Positions 43,342-56,251 of a DNA stretch of 64,000 nt are shown piece by piece. The position numbers were made by a program, and so were the translations under genes. The notes beneath the pieces were generated by a model. It ran no database searches. It saw nothing but the letters and a program-made list of their open reading frames with translations, and had not been told where the DNA came from. Each line of letters begins with the position of its first letter. Positions within the stretch are counted from its first letter, which is position 1. This stretch comes from Iris pallida (taxonomy: Eukaryota > Streptophyta > Magnoliopsida > Asparagales > Iridaceae), in the NCBI GenBank assembly GCA_029216955.1, contig JANAVB010012099.1:62001-126000 (forward strand). Direction: 5' to 3'.

Positions 43342-45748
43342 TGTAGTACCCTGTCCCGCTCAGTCAATCAGAGGAATCGAAACGCCGACGGCGTTCGGAC
43401 TTGGCCTTACAACGGCGACTCGAAGACATCGCTCAAGTGGGGTAGTTTCGGTGAACCCGCCTCATCTTTGCCTTCACATAATAAATTGCATGTTTTCAAC
43501 TCGCACAAGTAGGCTTGATAATAAAAGAGACGAATTCATATAGCTAAAGGGAATAATCCCGACGGGTCGAATTGAGTTAGAATATGGAAAGGTCCAACGG
43601 TCGGCTTAGAGTTGGTGCATGACATACTTTGAAAATGATACGCGATCCTTTGTCTCGTGACTTGGGAGAAGAAAAGTTGGTTGAGTAGGCGAAGTTATGA
43701 TCGTAGCCTAAGTCGTAGGCGTCGCCCACAGGAATATTTCATAAAGCATGCACGGTCCCGTCGTCCAAGGCTTGGCATAGCCTTGGCTTGCCCATGAGTT
43801 AAGTTGCATCGAGCGGCTTGTGACCTAAGTCTAGGCACCCGAGTGACCTGGTCATTCAAGTTGGATGCGTGTACGGCATGATCCATTAAGGCAAAGCTTG
43901 ACGCATCCTTTGCTCGTTAAGTTGTGGCGAAGTTAAGTTAGGCAAAGTTATGCCGGTCGACCTAAGACATTACAAGTACCGTCCCGCTCTTTTGCGGTTT
44001 GTCAAAGTTAAGTAGTCCCACGATCTCAAGGCCCATCAACTTGGACAGGAGTGTCGCGTAGAGCACGATTGGCTTAAGACACGATGCACGGGCTTAGTGT
44101 TTAAGGCAAAGACTACAATTGATTCAAAGTGAGTTTTGAGAAAGGACTAACAAATAGGCGTTCATGAGTCGAACCAAATGATAGGGTAACAAGGAAATAA
44201 TGCTCGCGACCGTGGGTCGTCGAGGAGTCTCAAGGAAAGGATGCTCGCGACCGTGGGTCGTCTAGGGGTCTCAAGGATAGAAGTCTTGAACTTGGTTTTG
44301 ATAGAGATATTAACATTGGAAGAGAAATGACTGTGTGAGACGTTAGTTTGTATCGAGTCTTGCATGGTCATGGACAACTTGTACAAGGAAGAAAGGGTTT
44401 CCTCGGATCGACAACCTGGGGCCTCAGGACCGATCCGGCCTAGGAGGAAACAGGTATAGCTGTGCCAGGTAGGGCAACAGATATTCAGTGGACGCTCATC
44501 GGGGCTAGCTACTTGTGGTGACCGGACCATCCTATACGCCAGCTATAAGTCCAGGATGGCTTGTCCTGCCAGCGACCCGTGTTCATATAGATGTCGACAA
44601 AATGGCGGCTATTCGTGCGTATGTCTTTAGAAGTGAGTCTAGTCGAAGGTGTATACAAGTTAGAACATGATGCTTGGGGCCTAAGATGTGGCTTCAACAT
44701 AGGCGACATGCTTGGCACAGGGGTGTGGCGTCGAGTCGTAAGTCTTGGCATATAAGTTGCATTTGTTGGATCTGAGTTGTCTGGAGTTTAAGTCAGGAAC
44801 CGCCGCAAGGCGAAGTGGGTCGACATAAGTTCAGAAGTCTTGATTGGGTCAGTTGGTGATAAAAATAGCAAGGGCCGCGGGACGGCGACATGGTTAAGTC
44901 ACATTGAGTGGCGAGGCACGACACAATGAAGGAGGTTGCACGGTCACACGAAAATGTAGTCTCATCGTGTAGTTGCGTCTATGATTTTGGGCCGAAAGGT
45001 AAATACGACTTGATAGATTAACGTTGTTGGCACGAAAATGGTCTAGAGGCAAGGTATGGGCTAACGTTGTTGTTGCAAGCACGGAATGGTCTAGCGACAC
45101 AGAATAGGCCAAGGCGTCGGTCCTAAAACTGATCCTAAGGCAAGAGTAGAACGACAATTGATAAGAGGGGACTATGTGGCACAAAGTAAATCAAACGTGT
45201 TGGTTTTGTATAGGTGGGCGAGCAGCTCATTCTACCAGTACAGTTGAGTACTGACACCCACCTAGTTTACATGTGCAGGCACAGGTAGAAGCTCGTGGCG
45301 CGAAGCTCGCTTGGATGCGTCGAGGCACGGAGTCCCTTGGCGATTCGAAGCGTGCGGCCACATGGAGTCAAGACTTATACGGGACATAATGTATGGACGT
45401 CGCCTTTCGAAGCTTCCGCCGGTGCAAGACCTGTATTGAGAGATGAGAGAGAGCTGAGCGACTTGTAATATAAGCTTGAGTGAGCTTGAGAGACTTATAA
45501 TCTTGGCCTTGCGCCCCATTGTAATCTATGTTTCAATATCAATAAAGAGCTTCTTTTGAATAACTTGTGTTTGTTCTAAATTTCTGCTGCTATTATTCAA
45601 TATCTCTGCTTGGGACTTCTGTGCGACGACCCCGTCGCAGCCGCTAAAATCGGCCGTTATGGAACCCGCCTTGTACAAGCGCAATCTAGGCTCGTGCGAC
45701 ATCACGCCTTAGCGAGGACGATCGCTCCTACGGGAGCGGGGCGTGACA
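43342..45748 (+). mobile_element. Solo LTR
   Basis: 2,407 bp from TGTAGTACCCTGTCCCGC to GGAGCGGGGCGTGACA, flanked by GCATA on both sides (43337-43341 and 45749-45753). The copia reading frame continues across the flanks. No internal coding region, second LTR copy or polypurine tract is present, so it most likely arose by LTR-LTR recombination. A polyadenylation-like AATAAAG is at 45541. The interior has many repeated short phrases (CTCGCGACCGTGGGTCGTC twice, at 44203 and 44246) and no gene. The end TGACA suggests a gypsy family distinct from A, B and C. Confidence 0.8.
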
Positions 45749-46334
45749 GCATATCTTCTCCATTATCTTCCATGTGAACCTTCTCAAATGTCGCATCCTT
45801 CGCCTCAAGCACATCTCATAGCTAATGATATCTAGTTGCAACATGCTTGGACCGACTATGAACTGTCAGATTTTTTTATCTAAGATAGATTCTACTCTAG
45901 ATATCACAAAGTAAAATGTATTTCTCATGCATAAGCCCAACTTCCTATATAAACTTCTTCAACCACAATAATGCCTTGCAAGCCTCCATCATCGCAATAG
46001 AATCTATCTTTGTCGTAGACAAGGTAATACACTTTTGCAATCGCGACTGTCACAAGATAGCTCTACCAGCAAACATCATCATTAGTCCAAAGTTGATCTC
46101 CTTATGCCTACATCTTCAGCAATATTAGTGTCAATATATCCGACCAACTTTGGTTCGTCACCACCAAATGAAAGCTTCTAATCAGCAGTGCCCTGAAGTT
46201 ACTGTAGAATCCACTTAACCGCACTCCAATGTATCCTCCCTCGATTAGAAAGATACTCGCTAACCATGTCAACTGCGGGAACAATATCTGGCCTCATATA
46301 CACCATAGAATATATGAGACTCTCCATAGTAAAT
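45749..46334 (-). pseudogene. Copia RT/RNase H fragment, antisense
   Basis: Minus-strand degenerate text: SLIYSMVYMRPDIVPAVDMV, SEYLSNRGRIHWSAVKWIL, KLSFGGDEPKLVGYIDTN, then RNase H and FTWKIMEKI at the left edge. Many stops and frame changes. It joins 56252-57300 upstream (interrupted by element B, TSD GTAAA) and 43249-43341 downstream. Confidence 0.75.
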
Positions 46335-48812
46335 GTCACTCCCGTTTTCCGTTATACATATTTTTGGTATACGTATATGGATTTCTGATATTTTTCAGAT
46401 GACCCATGTTTAGACTTGTCTTGCTTAGTCTTGGCTTGGTCTAGTTTTGGTTTGATCTAACTAGACTTGTTTTGGTTCATCATGGTCCTACATGACATGT
46501 TGGCTTGGTTGGTTTGGTTTGGGTTGGTTTGATATGGCATTGGCTTGGTATATATACCAACTCCTTCTCTCTCGCCTCTCATTAATTTCATTAACTCCTC
46601 TCCTCTCCTTCTCCATTACTCCTCCCACCAACCTAAGGCAAGTATACTTTGCTCCATGGAGAACATGATGGATCTTCATTTTTGATTATTCTATTCTCTT
46701 CCCTATATGATTCTAAGCATCTTTAGAACTTGTAAATTTCAGTTTTGTTGGTTATATTCTTGTAGATCTAAGTTTTAAGTTTTTTGGTTTTGATCTCTAA
46801 AAACTTGGTATTTTCAAAATCTAATGGTTCCATGTTGCGGGGAATCCAATTCTACCCAACTTTGGCTTTTGAATGGCTGGATTTCGACTCATATTGAGGG
46901 TATTTGGCCATTTTTATGTTCATGGGTTCATAGATACCTTTGGTGCTGTTGGGGACGATGAGCAGTGCGCGCGTGCGTTTCACGCTGCACTCTTTCGTGC
47001 GTGCTTCATGCTACACTCTTTTGTGCACATTTTTTGCGCCATCCTGCGCGCTTCGTGTGCCATTTCGCACGTTTAGCCGCACACCATCCAGCGCACTTCA
47101 TGTGCCATTTCGTACGTTTAGCCGCGCGCCATCCAGCGTGCTTTGTGCACTATTTCGTGCATTTAGCCACGCGCCATCCAGTGTTCTTCGCGTTCCAATT
47201 CGTGCGTTTAGCCGCGCGCCCCTGTGCCCTCTCGCACTTTTAGCAGCACGCCCCGCACGCTTAGTCGTGTGCTTCGTGCCGTGCGCATCTCTGTCGTGCT
47301 TACCTTTATACTAGTTGTACTTGATCTCCTTGCATATTTTTTGTACTTGACCTAAATTGCGACGACCCGATTTGACAACTTGATAATCTTGAACTAGTAA
47401 CTTAAAATTGAACATGCCAAAAATTGACTGTCACCAAAACCTAACGTAGCATGACCCACACCGAATAATATGATCCCGTCTTGATAATCTTTATAGTGGC
47501 CCGTCGGGGCGCACTCTTGACAAGTATTCTTAATATGACAAGTAAACCTGATATGACATGTATAACCATGATTGCTGTTGCGATAGCTATTTTCTGTCTT
47601 GCTAGTGTAACTTATGTCTTGACTCCGTAGTTGATTTTTCGATTGTGGTTGTACAAGCTCCTATCTTGTCTTGCATCATGTCTAGGACATGGATTCCTGG
47701 TTACTGCGATCAGGGATTCATAATGAATCTGACAAGGTTAAACGACTAGACTGATCAAGTAGCTCATATAGAGAGATTTCCCAGTTATAGGCGATCCCGT
47801 TATCCCGGCCACACCTGTGTACTTGTATCCTACCGTCGGGTAGGGTGTAATTCTATTACACTGTCATGTGTTGTACTCCTTGTATCATAAGTACTCACGT
47901 ACACCAATAATCTTGATAACTCTTGTAACTTGATAACTCTCGTAACTTTTGCCTAGATAGCCTGGATAGTCTACAGGGCTTGAGACTGTGGGAATATCTC
48001 AACTGCATCTTGTTAGTAACTAGGCCTGTGATAACCCTAGTTAGCTAATGATAGCAAGCCATAGGATTTGATTGGCTGTGCCTGAAGGATTGCTTCATGA
48101 TTAACATGAGAATTATGTTCCACCACTTGTTTTTCTTGATGCAAGCTCGTATGTTCTTTTAACTCTGTCTTTTATGTCATTATAATTATGTTCTCGTATT
48201 AGTTTTTTCTTTGCTTTTAGTTCATAAGTGGAGCCTCCCTTGTGGTACTTGCTCTTTTTGGGGTCTGACCCAACTGGTTTTGTATAGCCAGATTTTGGAG
48301 TGACACCCGAGGATCTAACTGCTTTCCAGCCAGATGGTGAACACCAGGAGTAACCTTAGCAATGAGTGGGTTTCTTAGTTTATTCTCCCACTCTAATGTA
48401 ACTTATTCTTTTGAGCCTTTTAGCCGTTGAGCACGTGTTAGCTCGTATTGAAACTTTATTTTTGTATGCCTAAGGGCTATAACATGATTGACAAATCCTA
48501 GGGTTGATCATGTATGACTTAACTTTTGCTAGTCTTCGCATTTTGTATGACTAGCTTCATCATCTGAATATGTAATTGTTTTGGGATGCCTTACTTTTGT
48601 ATGTCTGATGATCTAACATCTTGTAACATTTATTGCTTGCTTGAGATTGAGACAATAGGCTTGTTCTTGACCATAAGAGATGAATGGATTATAGATTAAC
48701 CCTCATGCATCTAGACAGTCGTGACCGTATTGTGAAGTGTGTTGTACTCTAATGTACGTAGCTATCTGTGGCTGTCCTCTGCTCTCCAGTATTCTGGTAC
48801 TGGGGTATGACA
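46335..48812 (+). repeat. 5' LTR of element B
   Basis: 2,478 bp, TGTCACTCCCGTTTTCC to GGGGTATGACA. TATATATA at 46548-46555, CT-rich leader, CpG-rich 45-bp repeats at 47026-47215. ORFs within are repeat products. Confidence 0.88.
47026..47240. repeat. 45-bp minisatellite in element B 5' LTR
   Basis: TTTAGCC recurs at 47072, 47117, 47162 and 47207, exactly 45 bp apart, with CGCGCCATCCAGCGTGCTT-like text between. The frame stays open because 45 is divisible by three. A decayed version lies in the 3' LTR at about 54480-54680. Confidence 0.8.
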
Positions 48813-50400
48813 CGGCTTAATAAGGTGTTGTAAATCAAGATATGTGGGTTTTTTACTAAATAGATGTCTCAATCAGCATTCGTCCTTGATCTCTACTCGT
48901 GCTTTCTAATCTTCCTAAATCTTGACCTAATAAGGTGCTTTATCCTTGATCTATCTTGGTCCTTCCTTATTGTTTTCTATGTCATTTTCTTCAGTGGCAT
49001 TATTTCTGGTCCTATCGATCAGTCGGACAGAGCATCTCCTATGAACTAGCAGCAACCTGGGGACCAAAACTAACACTCAGGGACAACATTCCGAGTCATG
49101 CCTTCCGGGGAACAAAAGCCACCAGGCCAGCCTGCAGAGCTTGACAATAGAACCCTGATGGAACTCATCCGGGACTTGCTTGCATCACAAGATCGTCGAG
49201 GTGATGCTCTGCAGTAGATAGTACAAACAGCTATGGACAGAGTTGGTTATTAGGGGAATAATGCAGCTAACAACTTCAAGTGCCTGAACCCTCTTTTCTT
49301 TGTCGACAGTAAAGATGCTATTGCTGCTGATGCTTGTCTCCAAGACATAGAGGTTATTCTGGAGGCATCCAAAATTCCAGCTGAAGAGAAGGTGGCCGTT
49401 GTACGGCTACAATTGTTGGACTTAGCCTACAGTTGGTGGGCAATACAGGCAGTTAGTTTGGTGACGCCTATCATGTGGGCAGTATTTAGTGATAGATTTC
49501 AGACAAAGTAATTTGATGTAGTAGCTCGCTATGATCTACAAACAAGGTTCAATAATCTCAAGCAGATGGGAAGGACGGTCGATGGATACACGACCGAGTT
49601 TTCAAGACTTAGTCAGTTTGTTTCCACCTTTGTGGCCACCGAATTGGACCGAGCGCAACGATTCTAGCAAGGACTCCACCTAGAGATCATTCTAGCAGTG
49701 GAGCAGTTTAAGCACGAGACATTTGATACCATTTTGCGAGTAGTAAGAAGGCACGAATATACTTTCCAGAGGATAGTAGATCAAGCCAGAGGACGGAAGA
49801 GGTCTCATGGAAAAATATTCCAGTCATCAGCACCGGCCCCGGCTGCTAGGGCATGGACAATTGGAGCTCCTAGGAGGGCAACACCAGTTTTGTCGATCCA
49901 GCACTCAACTTCGATGTACCCTCAACAACAAAAACAGAAGAAGACTTCTGCTGTGGACTACTCTCGTTGTGGGAAGCCTAGGCATGTGATTTCACAATAT
50001 CGCAGAGCACATAGGTTGTGCTTAGCTTGTGGGACACCGGACCACAGAATCGATTCCTGCCCGAATAGAGCCAGTTCATCTTCATCAACCTTAACTAGTC
50101 CATCGGTTAGGGCACCAGCACCAGTGCAGCAGCAGCAGTAGCTGTACCAGCCTCCGAGGCTATTGCTGTCTCAGGCTCAAGCATTTTAGCAGCAAAGGCT
50201 ATAGTAGTATGCTTAGGCCCGAGCTTAAATTTAGAACAGACAGAGAGGTCCCCAGTCGAGGGGACCAACACCAAGAGGACAGGGTCAAGCTATAGCTCTG
50301 ACAGTAGCAGAAGAATTGGCATCGGGTGAGGTGGTGGCAGGTACCATTCTTGTCAACTCTTTCCATCAACAGTATTATTTGATTAAGTGCATCACATTCA
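48813..50400 (+). pseudogene. Element B gag and protease start
   Basis: Leader GGCTTAATAAGGTGTTGTAA, then a Gag frame from about 49041/49099 (MPSGEQKPPGQPAELDNRTL). The gag domain shows FFVDSKDAIAADACLQDIEV, MGRTVDGYTTEFSRLSQFV and FDTILRVVRRHEYTFQRIVD, with stops near 49216, 49251, 49508 and 49665. The zinc knuckles are degraded (YSRCGKPRHVISQY) or kept (CLACGTPDHRIDSC). The protease active-site region is scrambled near 50380, but HSFMSVRF follows without the stop seen in A and C. Confidence 0.8.
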
Positions 50401-52130
50401 TTTATGTCTGTACGATTCGCAATAGGAATAGGATTGGAGTCCAAGTCATTATCAGTGAGACTCAATATACCTACTGGTAACGGTCTTGTGGGAGTAGATA
50501 GAGTCTTTTTTCGTGTCGAATCGTAGTTAACGGTAGAGAGTTTCCCGCTAGATTGATAGAATTTTCGATGGTCGACTATAATGTGATCCTAGGAATGGAT
50601 TGGTTGAAGGATAAATATGCAAGAATAGACTGCTATGTTAGCAGGATTATTTTTGGTATTCCCGACGAAGAAGAATTCTTGTTTTCCAGAGGCAAAGTAG
50701 AGCCTTCTCCACCAATCTTGCGGGTGGCAGTAGCAGAAATAGTTCAGTTTTCCAGAGTAGTAGAAATATTTCCTGACATATTTTCCAAAGAGCTTTCAAG
50801 CATGCCGCCAGAGAGATAGATAGAGTTCACTATTGATTTGATCCCAGGGACGACATCGGTATTAAAAAGAGTCTAAAGAATGGCACCATCAGAATTGGAG
50901 ATACTGTACAAGATGATTGAAGAACTCAGAACTAAGGGATTCATTTATGCTAGTGGATCACCTTGGGGAGCCCCAATGCTTCTTATGAAGAAGAATGATG
51001 GTACGTCAAGATTATGTGTTGATTATCGTATCTTGAATTCTGTAACAATCAAGAATAAATATCCCCTACCAAGGATAGATGATTTATTCGATCAACTCAG
51101 TGGGGCCATAGTATTCTTAAAGATTAACTTGCGGTCGGGGTACCATCAGATCAGAGTCAGAGAACAAGGCATCCCGAAGACTGTATTCAGATAAAGATAT
51201 GGACATTGGAAGTTTCTCGTTATGCCATTCAGAGCGACCAATGCGCCAGTAATATTTATGGATCTCATGAATCGCATATTCATGCCCTATTTGGATCAGT
51301 TCGTGATAGTATTTATAGATGACATCTTAGTCTATAGCAAGAGTGAAGCATAGCATGAGCAATATCTCCGAATAGTCCTTCAGATTCTCAGAGAGCACCA
51401 GTTGTATACGAAGTTCAGCAAGTACAAATTTTAGCTTGATCGTATTTCGTACTTAGGTCATATCATCACCAGAGGTGGAGTGGAAGTGGATAACCAGAAG
51501 ATAGTAGCTATAAAGATATGGCCAGTACCTAATACCGTCGCTGAAGTTTGCAGTCTTTTAGGATTGGCGGACTATTACCGACGATTTGTATCAGACTTCG
51601 CTCGATTTTTAGCGCCCTTGACTTAGTTGACATGCAAGGATGTGTAGTTTACTTGGACAGCGGAATGTCAAAGTTTATTCGAGAAGTTGAAGCAAGAATT
51701 GATGACGGCACCCATTCTCAAGCTAACAGATAGGACTGGAGAAATTTCAATTTATTATGACGCTTCAGTTAAGGGATTAGGATGTGTCCTAGTACAATAT
51801 AGCAAGGTAGTAGATTATGTATCATGTCAGCTTCGTAATCACGCAAAGAATTATCCAACACATGACTTGGAGTTAGCAGCGGTAGTTTTCGCACTCAAGC
51901 TTTGGAGGCATTACTTGTACGGAGATCGGGTAAAACTTTTCACCGACCGTAAGAGTCTTAAGTATGTGTTTACCCAGAAGGATCTCAACATGCGTCAGAG
52001 AAGATGGCTAGAGTTACTAGTGGATTATGACATCAACCTGCAGTATCATCCTGGGAAGGCTAACGTAGTTGCAGATGCATTGAGTAGAAGTGCATGAGCT
52101 TATTTTCTAACAGCACAGCCTGAGTTATTA
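50401..52130 (+). pseudogene. Element B protease-RT-RNase H, broken
   Basis: Protease tail GMDWLKDKYARID (50595). [30 protein letters not shown] and an active site [13 protein letters not shown] that keeps its Asp pair (51309-51347). RNase H: YYDASVKGLGCVL, FTDRKSLKYVF, DALSRSA (51753-52096). Stops at 50817, 50874, 51192, 51352, 51433, 51625 and 51645 and several frame changes. Inactive. Confidence 0.85.
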
Positions 52131-53802
52131 GCTGATCTTCAGAAGTTGGGAATAGAGATAGTTTTTTCTACCAACGTAGCATTGATGGCCAGTATGCAAG
52201 TTCAATCCAGTATAGTTTAGAGAATCAAGATAGTTCAATCAACGGATCCCAATCTTCAGCAGCTTAGGACAGAATGTGAAGCGGGACGAAGAGCAGAGTT
52301 ATGCCTTAACGAAATGGCATACTCCGACATGGAAGGCGTCTTTGTGTACCCAGTGGTGACATCAGATAAAAGATCATGGCAGAAGCCCATAGTTCACTGT
52401 ATTCAATCCATCCCGGTAGCACGAAGATGTATCGTGATATTCGTCAGCATTTCTGGTGGAATGACATAAAGAGGAAGATGGCTCAGTTTGTCTCTCGTTG
52501 TTTTGTTTGCCAGTAAGTCAAGACTGCACATCAGAGCCCAGCTAGATTTTTTTAACCTTTACCGATCTCGGAATAGAAATGGAAACATATTACCATAGAT
52601 TTTATGACTGGGTTACCTAAATCCCCAGCTAGAAGAGATGCAATATGGGTTATAGTTGATCGACTCCTAAAAGTAGCTCGTTTTCTTCCTTTCAGAATTG
52701 GTCAGTCGATAGTTTAGCTCGCAGAGATGTACCTCAGGCAGATAGTCAGATTATATGGAGTCCCAGTCAGTATCGTATTCGACAGAGATTTGAGATTTAT
52801 ATTGCACTTTTGGCAAAGTCTTCAAGAAAGTTTGGGAACTCGTCTCAAGTTTAGTTCAGCTTATCATCCGTAGACAGATGGTCGGTCAGAACGCATGATT
52901 CAAACTCTTGTGGATATGTTACGATCCTGTACACTTGACTTCAGTGGTTCGTGGGAAGATCACTTACACTAGTAGAGTTCTCCTACAATAACAGTTTTCA
53001 GGCCAATATCCAGATGACACCATTTGAGGTATTATATGATAGGAAGTGCAGATCACCTTTATCCTGGGGCGATGTAGGCAAGAGGCAGATGTATGGTCCA
53101 GAAATGGTTACTCAGACTATTGAGGTGGTCAGACAAGTTAGAGATCATCTTCGAGTTACCAAGATCGTCAGTGCCATTTGGTCGATTCTCATAGGCGTCC
53201 TCTTGAGTTTTCTATCGATGACCACGTATTCTTTAGGATCTTGCCTACCCGTGGCATCATTTGCTTCGACGTACGGGGAAAGCTTAGTCCTAGGTATATA
53301 GGGTCATTTGATATTCTCGAACGAGTAGGTAATATGTCCTATCGCCTCACTCTTCCGTCATCATTACATGAAGTGCATAACATGTTCCATGTATCCTAAT
53401 TACAACGGTATATCCTAGATTCGAGCCATATCTTCGATTATTTGGAATTGGTGGTTGGTGCCAACCTTTCTTATGAAGAAAGGCCTACATCTATATTGGA
53501 CCGAAGAGAGAAGGTACTCAAGAATAAGACTATTAGTTTAGTCCGTGTCACTTGGGGTCATCACTCTTTGGATGAGTCAACCTGGAAACGTGAGGATGAT
53601 ATCCGATCACGATATCCATACATGTTTGACCCGTAAGGTATAATGTCTTGCTTATGCCTTATACCCTGAATTCCTTACTTGCATGAATGATTACTTGATT
53701 GACTGCTAAACATGGATTGCTTGTAGTTAGTATAGCTTGCCCCGATACCTCTAGTCTCTTGATTAAATTCCAATGACAGAATTCTTTTAAGGTGGGTAGA
53801 GT
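52131..53802 (+). pseudogene. Element B integrase, chromodomain and 3' tail
   Basis: Integrase zinc region near 52385-52515 (SRCFVCQ visible), DDE-core remnants (near 52600 and 52780) and EVLYDRKCRSPLSW (53026). Multiple stops. The C-terminal chromodomain-like module is the best-kept part: SILDRREKVLKNKT, VRVTWGHHSLDESTWKRE, RSRYPYMFDP (53490-53634). The polypurine tract AAGGTGGGTAGAGT precedes the LTR at 53803. Confidence 0.82.
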
Positions 53803-56251
53803 TATCACTCCCGTTTTCTGTTATACGTATTTTTGGTATACGTATATGGATTTCTGACATTTGTCAGGTGACCCGTGTTTAGACTTGTCTTGCTTAGTCT
53901 TGGCTTAGTCTAGTTTTGGTTTGATCTAGCTAGTCTTGGTTTGGTTCATCATGGTTCTACATGACATGTTGGCTTGGCTTGGTTTAGTTGGGTTGGTTTA
54001 ATATGGCATTGGCTTTGTATATATACCAACTCCTTCTCTCTTTCCTCTCATTAATTTCATTAACTCCACTCTTCTCCCTCTCCATTACTCCTACCAACCT
54101 AAGGTAAGTATACCTTGCTCCATGGAGAATATGATGGATCTCCATTTTTGATTGTTATATTCTCTTTCCTACATGATTCTAAGTATCTTTAGAACTTAGA
54201 AATTTCGGTTTTGTTGGTTATATTTATAGATCTAAGTTTTAAGTTTTTCTTGGTTTTGATACCTAAAAACTTGGTATTTTCAAAATCTAATGGTTCCATG
54301 TTGTGGGGAATCCAATTGTACCCAACTTTGGCTTTTGAATGGCTTGATTTTGACTCATATTGAGGGTGTTCAACCATTTTTATGTTCATGGGTTCCCACA
54401 CACCTTCGGTACTGTTGGGGATGATGAGCAGTGCACGCGCATTTTGTGCCGTGCTTTTTCATGCGTGAGCGTCACGTCGCACCATCCTGTGCCATCCAGC
54501 TTGCTTCGTGCGCCAATTCGTGCGTTTAGCCGTGCTTTATCCAGCGTGCTTCATGCGCCATCCAGCGCTTCGTGCGCCATTCCGTATGTTTAGTCGTGCA
54601 CCATCCAGAGTACTTCGTGTGCCATTTCGCACGTTTAGCCACGCGCCCCGTGCCCTCTCGTGCTCTTAGCAGCGCGCCCCGCACGCTTAGCCGTGTGCTT
54701 CGTGCCGCACACATCTCTGCCATGCTTACCTCTATACTAGTTGTGCTTAATCTCCTTGCATATTTTTTGTACTTGACCTAAATTGTGACGACGCGACTTG
54801 ACAACTTGATAATCTTGAACAAGTAACTTAAAATTGAACATGCCAGAACTTGACTTTTATCAGAACCTGACTTGGCATGACCCATACCTGATAATATGAT
54901 CCTGTCTTGATAATCTTTATTGTGGCCTGTCGGGGCGCACTCCTGACAAGTATTCTTGATATGACAAGTAAACTTGATATGACATGTATAACCTTAATTG
55001 CTGTTGCGATAACTATTTCCTGTCTTGCTAGTGTAACTCCTGTCTTGACTCCGTGGTTGATTTCCCAATTATGGTTGTACAAGCTACTTGTCTTGTCTTG
55101 CATTATGTCTAGGACATAGATTTCTGGTTACCACGGTTAGAAATTCATAATAAATCTGACTAGGTTAAACGACTAGACTAATCAAGTAGCTCATATTGAT
55201 AGATTTTCTGGCTACAGGCAATCCTGTTATCCCGGCCATACCTGTGGACTTATAGCATGCCGTCGGGTAGGACGCATTTTTAGTACACTGTCATGTGTTG
55301 CACTCCTTGTATCATAAGTACTAAAGTACAGCAGTAATCTTGATAACTCTTGCAATTGATAACCCTCGTAACTTTCGTCTAGATAGCCTGGATAGTCTGC
55401 AGGGCTTGTGACTGCGAAAATATCTCGACTGTATCTTGTTAGTAACTAGACATGTGATAATCCTAGTTAGCTAATGATAGAAAGCCATATGATTTGATTG
55501 GCCGTGCCTGAATGATTGATTCATGATTAATATGGGAATTATGTTCCATCACTTGTTCTTCTTGATGCAAGCTCGTATGTTCTTTTAATTCTGTCTTTTA
55601 TGTCATTATAATTATGTCCTCATATTAGTTTTTCCTTTGCTTTATATGCTAGTTTTAGTTCATAAGTGGAGCCTCCCTTGTGGTACTTGCTCTTTCTGGG
55701 GTCTAACCCAGCTGGTTTTGTATTGCCAGATTTTAGAGTGACACCCGAGGATCTAACTGCTTTCCAGCCAGATGATGAACACTAGGAGTAACCGTAGAAA
55801 TGAGTTGGTTTCTTATTTTGTTCTCCCACTCTAATGTAACTAATTATTTTGAAGCGTTTAGCCACCGAACACGTGTTAGCTCATGTTGGAACTTTATTGC
55901 TATCTACCTAAGGGCTGTAACATGATTGGAAAATCCTAGGGTCGATCATGTATGACTTAACTCTTCCTAGTCTTCTCATTTTGTATGACTAGCTTCATGA
56001 TCATCTAAATATGTATTATTTTGGGACGCCTTACTTTGTATGTCTGATGATCTAACATCTTGTAACATCTATTGCTTGCTTGAGATTGAGACACTAGGCT
56101 TGTTCTTGACCATAAAAGACGAATGGATTATAGATTAACCATCATGCATCTACACAGCCGTGATCATATTACGAAGTGTATTGCACTCCAATGTACGTAG
56201 CTGGCTGTGTCTGTCCCCCGCTTTCCAGTGTTCTAGTTCTGGGGCGTGATA
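53803..56251 (+). repeat. 3' LTR of element B
   Basis: 2,449 bp. TATATATA at 54018-54025; decayed CpG-rich minisatellite at 54480-54680. Both terminal dinucleotides carry transition changes (TG to TA, CA to TA), consistent with cytosine deamination in a methylated repeat. Confidence 0.87.

Larger units (their letters stand above)
46335..56251 (+). mobile_element. Gypsy element B (Tekay/Del-type, relative of A), full length
   Basis: 9,917 bp flanked by GTAAA on both sides (46330-46334 and 56252-56256). LTRs at 46335-48812 and 53803-56251. The 3' LTR starts TA instead of TG and ends GATA instead of GACA. The two LTRs differ at roughly one in ten positions in the first 90 bases, so B is older than C. 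Coding is heavily decayed. Inserted in the antisense copia polyprotein. Confidence 0.9.

Noticed and set aside
46940..47314. Plus-strand frames of about 100 codons in the B 5' LTR (FRTFSRTPSS-type repeats)
   Set aside because: Products of the 45-bp minisatellite in an LTR.
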